Below are positions 8,861-17,466 of a DNA stretch of 64,000 nt, piece after piece; positions within the stretch are counted from its first letter, which is position 1; every line of letters begins with the position of its first letter. Below the pieces are notes generated by a model. That model was not told the DNA's origin and did no database searches. It saw only the letters and a program-made list of their open reading frames with translations. The stretch is taken from positions 434,001 through 498,000 of the forward strand of contig OZ241340.1 of assembly GCA_965199975.1 (NCBI GenBank), written 5' to 3'. The translations under genes and the position numbers were made by a program. The DNA comes from JASLDZ01 sp965199975. Its GTDB lineage: Bacteria; Pseudomonadota; Alphaproteobacteria; Caulobacterales; Caulobacteraceae.

Positions 8861-10036
8861 ATGGCGGGCAAGCTTGGCGTAGCGGTGGTGGGTGCGGGCG
8901 GGGCGGTGGCCACGACCGCGGTTGCGGGGATCGAGGCGATCCGCGCAGGGTCCAACGATCGCGCGGGCCTGCCGCTCGCCGACCGCTCCGTCAGCGGCCT
9001 GCCCGACTATGCCGACCTGGTGTTCGGCGGCTGGGATCTTTCGGCGGACGACTATGCGACCGCCGCGCTCGGCCACGGCGTGCTCACGCCCGCCGAGCTG
9101 GAGGACGGCGCTTCCGCACTGAAGGACATGCGGCCGTGGCCCGCGGTGGGCAGCCGCGACTACTGCCGCAACATCGACGGAGCCAACCAGGCGAAGGTCG
9201 GCGGCCATCGCGAGGCGGTGGAGCGCATCCAGGCCGACCTCAAGCGCTTCAAGGCCGAGCAGGCGCTGGACGAGGTGGTGGTGATCAACCTGGCCTCCAC
9301 CGAGCGGCCGCCGGAAAAGGGCTCGGCGGCGCTGCAGTCGCGCGAGGCCTTCGAGAAGGGGTTGGACGCCAGCGATCCGGCGATCAGCCCGGCGATGCTC
9401 TACGCCTACGCCGCCATCACCGCCGACACCGCCTACGGCAACTTCACCCCCAGCGTGGCCGCCGACCTGCCGCTGCTGGCCCAGCTGGCGGCCGAGCGCG
9501 AGGTGCCCATCGCCGGCAAGGACGGCAAGACCGGTCAGACATTGCTCAAGACGGTGCTGGCGCCGGGCTTCAGGGCGCGAGCGCTCCATGTGGACGGCTG
9601 GTTCTCCACCAACATCCTAGGCAATCGCGACGGCTTGGCGCTCGACGATCCGTCGTCGCTGGCCAGCAAGGTCAACACCAAGAAGAGCGCGCTCGACGGG
9701 ATGCTCGGCTACCCGGTCGAGGACCACATCGTCCACATCCACTATTATCGGCCGCGCGGTGACGACAAGGAGGCTTGGGACAACATCGATCTCTCGGGCT
9801 TCATGGGTCGCAAGATGCAGGTGAAGGTCAACTTCCTCTGCAAGGACTCGATCCTGGCGGCGCCGCTCGTCATCGAGATCGCGAGGTCGCTGGCGCTGGC
9901 CCGCAGGCGCGGCGAGGGCGGAGTGCAGGAGCAGATGGGCCTGTTCTTCAAGGCGCCGCAGATGGGCGATGGCGCGGAGCCCGAGCATGGCCTGCTGGAG
10001 CAGCAGCGCCGCTTCGACACATGGCTGGACGCCTGA
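8861..10036 (+). CDS. myo-inositol-1-phosphate synthase
   Basis: A 391-residue NAD-dependent enzyme that converts glucose 6-phosphate to 1L-myo-inositol 1-phosphate (also called inositol-3-phosphate synthase). The N-terminal Rossmann motif VVGAGGAVATTAVAG lies at about residues 9-23. The catalytic domain carries GKDGKTGQTLLKTV (about 226-239) and WFSTNILGNRDG followed by SKVNTKKSALDG, the Asn/Gly/Lys-rich blocks typical of the family. AGGAG lies 8 bp before the ATG. It is the first gene of a ten-gene coupled operon, where inositol phosphate is the likely acceptor for the later GT4 glycosyltransferase. Confidence 0.9.
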   Translation: MAGKLGVAVVGAGGAVATTAVAGIEAIRAGSNDRAGLPLADRSVSGLPDYADLVFGGWDLSADDYATAALGHGVLTPAELEDGASALKDMRPWPAVGSRDYCRNIDGANQAKVGGHREAVERIQADLKRFKAEQALDEVVVINLASTERPPEKGSAALQSREAFEKGLDASDPAISPAMLYAYAAITADTAYGNFTPSVAADLPLLAQLAAEREVPIAGKDGKTGQTLLKTVLAPGFRARALHVDGWFSTNILGNRDGLALDDPSSLASKVNTKKSALDGMLGYPVEDHIVHIHYYRPRGDDKEAWDNIDLSGFMGRKMQVKVNFLCKDSILAAPLVIEIARSLALARRRGEGGVQEQMGLFFKAPQMGDGAEPEHGLLEQQRRFDTWLDA

Positions 10037-10041
10037 GCCCC

Positions 10042-10956
10042 ATGGCCGACGGCGAGGTGGGAGGCGGGCGGCTCGCCGCCCAGCTTCCCCTCTACCGCGA
10101 ACTGGGCGACCTGAAGCGCATCCGCTCGGCGCGGGCGGATGGCTCCGTCGCCGAGCGCCTTTTCGCCGCCGCCTGGGCGGCGCTGGTGCGCGGCGAGCCT
10201 GGGCGCGAAGTCATGCTCCGCACCACCGCGGCCGCCCTGGCCGCAGCGCGCCTGGGAGACATGGATCGCGCCAGCCTTGCCGAGCTCGGGCTGACGGACG
10301 AGGAGGCGGACGCCGTGCTGCAGCGCGCCTTGTACGAGGTGGCTGCGCCATTCGACGCAGCTCTCGTGCAGACGCTCGCGGCCGCGCTCGGGATCGGCGC
10401 GCCCGGCGGCGGCGCGACACCGCCCTTCGTGGAGCGCCTGGCGCGCCAGCCTCGCGCCGGCGTCACCTGTCCGGGACGCGCGCGTCTGCTGCTGCAGCCG
10501 GCCGAGTCGCACGCGGAGCACTGCCTGCTCGTGGCGGTGATCGGCGTACTCGCCTCGCCGGAGCAAGGCGCCGATCCCGAGGCCGCGTTCCTGATGGGCC
10601 TCGCCCACCACCTTCACAACGCGCTGATGCCCGACAGCGGCTTCACCGGCGAGATCCTGCTGGGCGAACAGCTCGACGCGGTGATCGCCCGCGCGCGCGA
10701 AAACGCCCTGGCTGAACTCGCGCCTGGCTTGGCCCAGCGCATCCGCACGGCGCTGGGTCCCATCGGCGGCGACGCCACGCCCGAGGCGCGCGCCTTCCAC
10801 GTGGCCGACGTGCTGGATCGCGTGCTTGAGATCGAACAGCACCTGAAGGTCGCGCACGTCAGCCTCGACGACGTGCTGGGCCCCTACGCGCTCGTCCATG
10901 ATGGCCCGGTCAAGCCGCTGCACGACGCCATCCTGCGCGAGGCCGGCCTGCTGTGA
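10042..10956 (+). CDS. HD-domain-like protein with altered metal motif
   Basis: A 304-residue protein with a helical N-terminal half. Its central region resembles an HD-type phosphohydrolase: SHAEHCLLVA at about residues 156-165, then GLAHHLHNALMPDSG at about 186-200, where normal HD enzymes have His-Asp. The usual His-Asp pair appears as His189-His190, so metal chemistry may differ. It could be a phosphatase acting on inositol phosphate or a sugar nucleotide, but this is speculation. An alternative start lies 21 bp upstream at 10021. It is 5 bp after the inositol-phosphate synthase stop and its stop overlaps the next start by GTGA. Confidence 0.6.
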   Translation: MADGEVGGGRLAAQLPLYRELGDLKRIRSARADGSVAERLFAAAWAALVRGEPGREVMLRTTAAALAAARLGDMDRASLAELGLTDEEADAVLQRALYEVAAPFDAALVQTLAAALGIGAPGGGATPPFVERLARQPRAGVTCPGRARLLLQPAESHAEHCLLVAVIGVLASPEQGADPEAAFLMGLAHHLHNALMPDSGFTGEILLGEQLDAVIARARENALAELAPGLAQRIRTALGPIGGDATPEARAFHVADVLDRVLEIEQHLKVAHVSLDDVLGPYALVHDGPVKPLHDAILREAGLL

Positions 10957-12098
10957 GCCTGGCGCTGCGCTCGCCCATCTCTCGGCGCGCTCTGGCGGCC
11001 TACTGTCCCCATGCGCTCAGCGACGGCGCCGGCGAGCGCTGGCCGGTGGTCGACGGCGTCCCCTACCTGCGCGCCGGTTCGACCGCGCTGGCGCAGGCCG
11101 CGCTCGAGCGGCTCGACGGCGGCGATCGGGAGAGCGCGCTGGCGCTGCTTTTGGCCGAGAACGACGCTTGGTGGGACGAGCCGCCGCCGCCGGAGACCGA
11201 GCTCCGCGCGGTGGTGCGCGACGCCGACGCGCTTTCGCTGCGCGAGGTGATGCGCCGGCTCGGCTGGGGCCGAGTGGGCGACTACTTCGCCCACCGCTGG
11301 AGCGATCCCACCTTCGTCGCCGGACAGGCGCTGACCGACGCGCACTGGACCCGGCCCGCCACCGCCTTCGAACTCGCGTGCGGCGTTGGCGGCCATCTGA
11401 GGGCGTTGGCGCTTGCGGGCGTGCGGGCGGCGGGCGGCGACGTGGTGTTCGCCAAGCTCTGGGTGGCGCGCCATTGGGTCGTCGGCCCGAAGGTCGAACT
11501 CGTCTGCTTCGACGCCGAGGCGCCCTGGCCGCTGGTCACGACCTTCGACCTCGTCGCCTGCCACGACGCCTTCTATTTTCTGCGCGACAAGGCGGCGGTG
11601 GCGACGGCGTTGAAGGCGGCGGCCGGGGAGGGCGCGCTCCTGCTCTCCCACGTGCACAACGCGCGCTGGCCCAACCTCTCCGGCGGCAGGGCGATGGAGG
11701 GCGAAGCGCTGGGCGAGCTGTTCCCGGACGCTGTGGTCTACGACGATGCCGAGCTGACCCGCGCCGGCGCCGAGGGCCGTACGCCCCGCTCGGCCGGGTG
11801 GGCGAAGCTGGCGCAGGTGGAGGCGTTCTCCCTCGCCGCGGGGGCTGCCGCCATGACTGAAGCGCGCCCCGCCACCGGTCCCGTCTCGCGCCCGCCCGAG
11901 GGCGCGGCGCTCGTGCGCAATCCGCTGCTCACCTCGGCGGGCGTGCGTTGGCCCTCCGCCCGCTACCGTGAGGAGTACGGCCCCCGCGCCACCTACGGCC
12001 GCATCTCCGCGCCCTTGCCAGCCCATGCACGGATGGATGCGCAGAGCGCTCCGCTGGCCGCGCGCCGCGACCTCGTCGACCTTCCGGAGCGCTGGTGA
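10953..12098 (+). CDS. Class I SAM-dependent methyltransferase
   Basis: A 381-residue protein starting at GTG within a GTGA overlap. SAM motif I is FELACGVGGHLRALALAG near residues 134-151, followed by an acidic strand-2 position and FDLVACHDAFYFLRD at about 196-210 (motif IV-like). The first 40 residues (CPHALSD and WPVVDGVPYLR) recall the Trm112-type leader found before many methyltransferases, but only one of the usual cysteines is left. The C-terminal 90 residues are Pro/Arg-rich and end with an RREDLVDLPERW-like tail of unknown role. It should methylate an intermediate of the operon pathway. Confidence 0.75.
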   Translation: MSLALRSPISRRALAAYCPHALSDGAGERWPVVDGVPYLRAGSTALAQAALERLDGGDRESALALLLAENDAWWDEPPPPETELRAVVRDADALSLREVMRRLGWGRVGDYFAHRWSDPTFVAGQALTDAHWTRPATAFELACGVGGHLRALALAGVRAAGGDVVFAKLWVARHWVVGPKVELVCFDAEAPWPLVTTFDLVACHDAFYFLRDKAAVATALKAAAGEGALLLSHVHNARWPNLSGGRAMEGEALGELFPDAVVYDDAELTRAGAEGRTPRSAGWAKLAQVEAFSLAAGAAAMTEARPATGPVSRPPEGAALVRNPLLTSAGVRWPSARYREEYGPRATYGRISAPLPAHARMDAQSAPLAARRDLVDLPERW

Positions 12099-13102
12099 TG
12101 GCGCCGTTGCGTTGGGCGATCGCGGGTTTCGGCTGGGTGGCGCGCGATCACATGGCCCCCGCCATCCGCGAGGCGGGCGACGCGCTCGTCGGCGTGGCCG
12201 ATCCCGATCCCGCCGCCCGGGCGCAGGCGCCCGAGGCCGCGGGCTACGACACTGTGGAGGCGCTGCTCGAAGCGCAGCGCCCCGACGCCCTCTACGTGGC
12301 CACGCCCAACGCCCTGCACCTCGCCCCCGTGCGCGCCGCGGCGGCGGCCGGCGTGGCGGTGCTGTGCGAGAAGCCCATGGCCGCCGACCTCGCCGACGCC
12401 GAAGCCATGGGCGCGGCCGTCCGCGACGCCGGCGTCCTGTGGGGCGCGGCCTTCGACCAGCGCCACCATCCTGCGCACGCCGCCCTACGAGAGGCGCTCG
12501 CCGAAGGCTCCATCGGTCGTCCCGCCGCGGTGCGCATCGCCTACGGCTGCTGGGTCGATCCGCGCTGGCGGCCGCCCGGCGCCTCGGCGGCGGAGAACTG
12601 GCGCGCCGATCCGGCGGCGGCCGGCGGTGGCGCGGTGATCGACCTGGCGCCCCACGGCCTAGACCTTGTCGAGCGCCTGCTGGGCGAACCGGTGGAGCGC
12701 CTGCACATGATCCTGCAGCGCCGAGTCCACGCCTACGCGGTGGAGGACGGCGGCGTGATCAGCGGCGCCACCGCCTCGGGCGTGCTGGTCAGCCTGCACG
12801 TCGCCTACAACTGCCCCGAAACGTTGGGCCGCCGTCGGCTGGAGGTGCTGGGCGAGGGCGGGCAGCTCACCGCGCTCGACACCCTGGGCCAGATCGCCGG
12901 CGGGGAGCTGACACGCACCTGCGGTGGCTCGGGCGAGGTGACGCCACTGGCCTTCGACCGCGACCTCTCTCCTTTCACCGCCCAGGCCGCCGCCTTCGCC
13001 GCCGCGGTGAGGGGCGCGCCGCACGACTTCTCGTTAGATCGCGACCTGGCGCTCGCGCGGCGCTTCGACGCCGCCTATCAGGAGGCGCGCGCGTGCCTCT
13101 GA
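12098..13102 (+). CDS. Gfo/Idh/MocA family NAD(P)-dependent oxidoreductase
   Basis: A 334-residue sugar/inositol dehydrogenase-like protein. It opens with a Rossmann motif (WAIAGFGWVARDH, about residues 6-18) and has the family signature EKPMA at about residue 92, where the Lys is catalytic. AAFDQRHHP and the GGGAVIDLAPHGLDL block (about 174-188) supply the His/Asp pair typical of inositol dehydrogenases. In this operon it may oxidise or epimerise a hydroxyl of inositol or of the transferred sugar. The ATG at 12098 overlaps the preceding stop; a GTG start 3 bp earlier is possible. Confidence 0.85.
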   Translation: MAPLRWAIAGFGWVARDHMAPAIREAGDALVGVADPDPAARAQAPEAAGYDTVEALLEAQRPDALYVATPNALHLAPVRAAAAAGVAVLCEKPMAADLADAEAMGAAVRDAGVLWGAAFDQRHHPAHAALREALAEGSIGRPAAVRIAYGCWVDPRWRPPGASAAENWRADPAAAGGGAVIDLAPHGLDLVERLLGEPVERLHMILQRRVHAYAVEDGGVISGATASGVLVSLHVAYNCPETLGRRRLEVLGEGGQLTALDTLGQIAGGELTRTCGGSGEVTPLAFDRDLSPFTAQAAAFAAAVRGAPHDFSLDRDLALARRFDAAYQEARACL

Positions 13103-13914
13103 GCCCCTACGCCTGCGCCAACTGCGGCTTCTGGCAGCGGTATTTCGACATTCCGCCCGACTGCCCCGTCTGCACCGACGTGCGCAACGACCTGCCGCCG
13201 GACGGCTGGCGCTTCCTTCCCGCGGCGAAGGTGGCGGGCACCCACACGGGCTCCTGGCGCGAGGTTGCGCCCGGTCTCACCGCCTTCACCACAACGCCTG
13301 CGCTCGGGCTTGCGGGTTCAGGTTGGCTGATCGCGCGGCCCGACGGCGGCAACATCGCCTTCGAGGCCGCGCCCTTCTACTCGCCCGCCATGCTGGACGA
13401 GATCGCGCGGCTGGGCGGCATAGCCGTGCTCGCCGCCAGTCACGCCCACGGCTACGGCGCCTTGTGGCAGCTGCAGGAGGCGTTCGCGCCCGAGGTGGTG
13501 GCCATCCAGGTGGACGACCTGCAGATGACCAAGGCCTTCCGCGTCACGCATCCTTACGACGAGACGCTGGACCTGGGCGGCGGCTTCACCCTTCACCACG
13601 TCGGCGGCCATTACGCGGGGCAGGCGGCGCTGCACGACGCGCGGGGCGCGCGGCTGTTCTGCGGCGACATGTTCAAGGTGGACCAGGATGCGCAGGGCCG
13701 CGCGACGGCGATCTCCAGCCACAAGGCCTTCCACAAGGACATTCCGCTGACCCACCGCGAGCTGCGCCGCTATCGCGAGGTGATCGCGCCGCTGGCCTTC
13801 GACGCTGTGCTCACCCCATTCGAATATGCGCCCGAGGTCGGCCGTGACCTGGCCGTGCGCCTGCTCGACGACGCGCTGGCGCGGCCGCCCGGCGTGGTGA
13901 GGGCGCCCTTATGA
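13093..13914 (+). CDS. MBL-fold protein with N-terminal zinc-ribbon-like knuckle
   Basis: A 273-residue protein with a GTG start overlapping the previous gene by 10 bp. Residues 8-27 hold two CxxC pairs (Cys8, Cys11, Cys24, Cys27), a zinc-ribbon or rubredoxin-like knuckle. The rest has metallo-beta-lactamase fold features: HAHGYG at residues 117-122 replaces the canonical HxHxDH, with GGHYAGQ (His173) and CGDMF (Asp192) as later ligands. Loss of the motif's Asp and last His suggests a single-metal or altered site. It could be a hydrolase or oxygenase-like member of the fold; the role in the operon is not known. Confidence 0.7.
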   Translation: MPLSPYACANCGFWQRYFDIPPDCPVCTDVRNDLPPDGWRFLPAAKVAGTHTGSWREVAPGLTAFTTTPALGLAGSGWLIARPDGGNIAFEAAPFYSPAMLDEIARLGGIAVLAASHAHGYGALWQLQEAFAPEVVAIQVDDLQMTKAFRVTHPYDETLDLGGGFTLHHVGGHYAGQAALHDARGARLFCGDMFKVDQDAQGRATAISSHKAFHKDIPLTHRELRRYREVIAPLAFDAVLTPFEYAPEVGRDLAVRLLDDALARPPGVVRAPL

Positions 13915-15425
13915 CGCGGGTGCTCACCGGCCTGCCCGAGCCCCTCTCAGACGCGTCGCGCGCCTACCTCGACGCCCTTCCCAACGGGGAGGTGGTCGCC
14001 TTTTCGCTAACGCCGCTGGACCGCATAGGTCTGCCCGTGTGGGTGGTGGCTCTCTTTCCGCAGGATGCGCGGTTGGAGGGCGTGATGCCGTACGGCGTCG
14101 GCTACGGCGCAGACGACGAGGCCGCCGTGCTGGGCGCCCTGGGCGAGATCGCCGAGATGGTGTTCCCCACCCTCGCCCTGCGCGAACGACACCTGCACAG
14201 CGGCAGCCGGCGCGACCTGATCCGCACCTTCGGCGAGGGCGCGGTCGCCGATCCGCTGACGCTTTGCCTGCCGGCCGGCTCCCCCGTCGATGGCGACACC
14301 GAACTGCTGTGGACCGAAGCCGTGCGCGCACGCGACGGAGCCACAGTGCTCGTGCCGCTGGAAATCGCCGCCTACAACAGGAAGGAGATCCCATCCGGCT
14401 ACCAACCCTTCACCACCGTGATCTCCAACGGCATGGGCGCGGGGCCGGACGCGGACTGGGCGCTGGGTCACGGCCTGCTCGAACTGCTGCAGCGCGACGG
14501 CAACGGCCTGCTGTTCCGTGCGCTGGACCAAGGTGCGGCGCTCGACCTGCCGCAGACGCCTTCGCCGCGCACGGCTTCGCTGCTGGAGGCCTTCGCCGCG
14601 GCCGGGGTTGAGGTGATGCCCAAATTCGCTACCGATGAGTGGGGCTTCGCCAACCTCTACTGCGTCGGTCGCGAGGCGGCCGGCGACGCGCCGCCGACGC
14701 CGATCATGCTCACCGCCTGCGGCGAGGGGTGCCATCCCGACCGCGACGTGGCCCTGCAAAAGGCGCTCACCGAGTTCGCCGCCAGCCGCGCGCGCAAGGC
14801 CTTCGCCCACGGTCCGGCGGCGCTGGCCGAGCGTGTTGCGCCCGAGGGCTATGCGGCGCGGTTCATGGGTCAGTCGGGCTTCAACGGGAAGGCGGGCGAG
14901 GGCCGCGCCTTCGAGGCCATGCGCGACTGGACCACGCGCTCGGCCACCGACCTGGCGGGCTGGCTGGAGCCGACGGTGTTCTCCCGCCGCACATCCAAGC
15001 CTTTCGCCCAACTGCCCGCCAACCCCAGCCTCGACCCTCAGGCTCGCGGGCGGCTGACCCGCGGGCGGCTGGAGGCGGGCGGGCTCGACCCGCTCTACGT
15101 CGACGTCTCGCCTGCGGATCGGGCGATCGCGGTGGTGAAGGCGGTGACGCCTGGGCTCGAGGTCGAGACCATGAGCTACGGCCGCATCGGCGAGCGCAAC
15201 GCGCGCAAGCTGATGGAGCGCGACCACCCGCTGATCCGCTTTGGGGAGGTCACCGACACCCTGCGGCCTGTGCGGCTCACCGACGAGGCCCTGGCGCGCT
15301 TCCCGGCCCAGCCGCTGTTCGACACGGCGTTGGCGGCGCACATCGTCGGGCCGCTGTACCCCCTCTACCGCGAGCCCGAGGCGCACCACGTCGCCTTCGC
15401 ACAGCAGCGCGAGGTGGCGGCGTGA
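13911..15425 (+). CDS. YcaO-family protein (ATP-dependent amide-activating type)
   Basis: A 504-residue YcaO protein. YcaO enzymes use ATP to activate a backbone or other amide, giving azolines, thioamides or amidines. Visible blocks are PLDRIGLPVW (residues 35-44), GYGADDEAAVLGALGEIAE (64-82), SNGMGAG (172-178), ELLQRD (191-196) and LTEFAASRAR (286-295), all in the usual YcaO order. The common E-x-x-E-R-D is ELLQRD here and the common Glu-x-x-Gln-x-Arg is EFAASR, so ATP-site residues are changed. No TfuA gene or precursor peptide is adjacent. It overlaps the MBL gene by ATGA and the next gene by GTGA. Confidence 0.85.
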   Translation: MTRVLTGLPEPLSDASRAYLDALPNGEVVAFSLTPLDRIGLPVWVVALFPQDARLEGVMPYGVGYGADDEAAVLGALGEIAEMVFPTLALRERHLHSGSRRDLIRTFGEGAVADPLTLCLPAGSPVDGDTELLWTEAVRARDGATVLVPLEIAAYNRKEIPSGYQPFTTVISNGMGAGPDADWALGHGLLELLQRDGNGLLFRALDQGAALDLPQTPSPRTASLLEAFAAAGVEVMPKFATDEWGFANLYCVGREAAGDAPPTPIMLTACGEGCHPDRDVALQKALTEFAASRARKAFAHGPAALAERVAPEGYAARFMGQSGFNGKAGEGRAFEAMRDWTTRSATDLAGWLEPTVFSRRTSKPFAQLPANPSLDPQARGRLTRGRLEAGGLDPLYVDVSPADRAIAVVKAVTPGLEVETMSYGRIGERNARKLMERDHPLIRFGEVTDTLRPVRLTDEALARFPAQPLFDTALAAHIVGPLYPLYREPEAHHVAFAQQREVAA

Positions 15426-16246
15426 GCCTGCGCTTCGCCTACAACACCAACGGCTGCGCCAATCACCGGCTGGACGACGCGCTGACCTTCATCGCCGACG
15501 CCGGATATGACGGCGTGGCGTTGACGCTCGACATCCACCACCTCGATCCCTTCGCCGACGGCTGGGAGCGGGAGGCCGAGCGCGTGGCGGGGAGGCTGCA
15601 GGCGCTGGGGCTGGCCTCGGTGATCGAGACCGGTGCGCGCTTCCTGCTCGACCCGCGCGACAAGCACGAGCCGACGCTGATCTCGCCGAGCGCGGAGGGC
15701 CGCGCGCGGCGCATCGACTTCCTGCGCCGCGCCATCGACATCGGCGCGATCCTGGGCTCTGAGGCGATCTCGTTCTGGGCGGGCGCACCCAAGCCCGGCG
15801 TCGAGCGAAACGAGGCGCGGAGCTGGCTTCGCGAAGGGTTGGCGCTGGTCGTGTCGCACGCCCATGCCCGTGGCGTCGTCGCCGCCTTCGAGCCCGAGCC
15901 CGGCATGCTGGTGGAGACCGCCGCCGAGTGGGAGGCGCTGGGCGTCGAGGGCCTGACCCTCGCCCTGGACACCGGCCACTGCCTGGTGACGCAGGACATG
16001 GACCCGGCCGACGCCGTACGCCGCTACGCCGAACAGCTTGGCACGGTGGCGCTGGAGGGCATGGCCCGCGGCGTGCACGTGCACCTGCCCTTCGGTGAGG
16101 GCGACATGGACGTGCCCGCGGTGCTCCGCGCCCTGGAGGAGGTCGGCTACCGCAAGCTCGTCTGCGTGGAGCTGTCGCGCGAGAGCCCGCGCGCGCACGT
16201 GGCCATCCCCGGGTCGCTGGCCTGGCTGAAGGCGCACGCGGCGTGA
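15422..16246 (+). CDS. Sugar phosphate isomerase/epimerase-like TIM-barrel protein
   Basis: A 274-residue xylose-isomerase-like TIM barrel (AP endonuclease 2 fold). Segments RFAYNTNGCANHRLDDALTF at the start, DGVALTLDIHHL (about 34-45), VVAAFEPEPGM (about 153-163), LALDTGHC (about 178-185) and GVHVHLPFGEGDMD (about 215-228) provide the Glu, Asp and His ligands of the divalent metal site. Close relatives include inosose dehydratase (IolE) and inosose isomerase (IolI), which would fit an inositol pathway, but assignment to one of these is inference. GTG start in a GTGA overlap with the YcaO gene. Confidence 0.82.
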   Translation: MSLRFAYNTNGCANHRLDDALTFIADAGYDGVALTLDIHHLDPFADGWEREAERVAGRLQALGLASVIETGARFLLDPRDKHEPTLISPSAEGRARRIDFLRRAIDIGAILGSEAISFWAGAPKPGVERNEARSWLREGLALVVSHAHARGVVAAFEPEPGMLVETAAEWEALGVEGLTLALDTGHCLVTQDMDPADAVRRYAEQLGTVALEGMARGVHVHLPFGEGDMDVPAVLRALEEVGYRKLVCVELSRESPRAHVAIPGSLAWLKAHAA

Positions 16247-17466
16247 GGGTCGCCTTCGTCTCGCGTCGTTTCTTTCCGGCCATCTCGGGCATGAGCATCT
16301 ACGCCGCCAACCTGCTCAAGGAGCTGGTGGCGGCCGGGGTGGACGTCACCCTGTTCAGCCAGTTCTACGACGGCGCCCACGCCAGCGTGTACGGCGGCGG
16401 ACCGCCGCCTGCCTTGCCCGGGGTGAAAGTCATCGGCCTGGAGAGCGTGGGCGAGCAGGCCGGCGGCGACTTCGAGCGCGACATTGAGGCTTTGGCGCAG
16501 GCGATCGCCGCCGAACACGCGCTGACGCCCTTCGACGTGCTGCACGCGCAATACGGCTACCCCACCGGCTGGGCGACGCTGCTCGCCTCGCGCCGCACCG
16601 GCGTTCCGAACGTCGTATCCATCCAGGGTGGAGACGGGCACTGGGTCGGCTCGTGCTGTGAGACCCACCGGCTCGCCATGGTGCGCGTGCTGGAGCATGC
16701 CGGGGCGCTCCTCATCGGCGGGCCGAGCTTCGCGCAGGAGGTGGAAGCGCGACTGGCGGCGCCCGTCCCCGAGCGCTGGACCTTCGTGCCCGGCGCGGTG
16801 GACGTGACGCGTTTCACCCCGGCGCCGACTCCGCGCGCCGAGGGGCCGCAGCGCATCCTCTATCACGGCCGCGTCGACCGCCGCAAAGGCGTGCTCGACT
16901 TCATCGAGGCGCTGCACCGCCTCGATCGCCCGGAGCACGCCTGGACGGCCACCGTATCCGGCATCGGCCCCGACCTCGAAGCCGCCCGCGCCCTGGCAGC
17001 CGAGCTGCGCCTGGGCGAGGCGCGTCTGCGCTTCGGCGGCTATGCCGACTATGCGAGCGCGCCGGACATCTACCGCGCGCACGACCTCTTCGTCTCGCCC
17101 ACCTATTCCGAGGGCTTCTCCAACACCGTGCTCGAGGCGATGGCCAGCGGCCTGCCCGTGCTCTCCTGCCGCGCGGTAGGCGTGGTCGATTGCGTGCGCG
17201 ACGGGGAGAACGGCCTGCTGGTCGCGCCGGGCGATGTGGACGCGCTCACTTCAGGCCTGCAAGCGCTCCTGAGCGATGCACCCCTGCGCGACCGACTGGC
17301 GGGCGAGGCCCTGGCGGAATGTCGGCGGGTCTACAGCTGGAAGGCGGTTGGGGTGCAGATCCTGGACATCTACCGCCGCCTCGCCGGCGCCGCTCCCGAC
17401 CTCGCCTTCGTCCCCGAACTGCCGCTTACGCCGTGCCGCTTCCGCGATGCGCCGCACCTGCTGTGA
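16243..17466 (+). CDS. Family 4 glycosyltransferase
   Basis: A 407-residue GT-B glycosyltransferase. The N-terminal half starts FVSRRFFPAISGMSIYAANL with the Gly-rich acceptor loop. The C-terminal half has LYHGRVDRRKGVLDF (donor-binding Arg and Lys, about residues 206-220) and SPTYSEGFSNTVLEAMASG (about 286-304), the E-x7-E motif of GT4. MshA of mycothiol synthesis, which transfers GlcNAc to inositol 1-phosphate, belongs to the same family. With inositol-phosphate synthase in the operon, inositol phosphate is the likely acceptor. GTG start overlapping the previous stop. Confidence 0.88.
   Translation: MRVAFVSRRFFPAISGMSIYAANLLKELVAAGVDVTLFSQFYDGAHASVYGGGPPPALPGVKVIGLESVGEQAGGDFERDIEALAQAIAAEHALTPFDVLHAQYGYPTGWATLLASRRTGVPNVVSIQGGDGHWVGSCCETHRLAMVRVLEHAGALLIGGPSFAQEVEARLAAPVPERWTFVPGAVDVTRFTPAPTPRAEGPQRILYHGRVDRRKGVLDFIEALHRLDRPEHAWTATVSGIGPDLEAARALAAELRLGEARLRFGGYADYASAPDIYRAHDLFVSPTYSEGFSNTVLEAMASGLPVLSCRAVGVVDCVRDGENGLLVAPGDVDALTSGLQALLSDAPLRDRLAGEALAECRRVYSWKAVGVQILDIYRRLAGAAPDLAFVPELPLTPCRFRDAPHLL

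Noticed and set aside
10788..10803. CACGTGG core resembling parS in the HD-like gene
   Set aside because: Only the central CCACGTGG matches; outer bases differ at five positions from the parS consensus.
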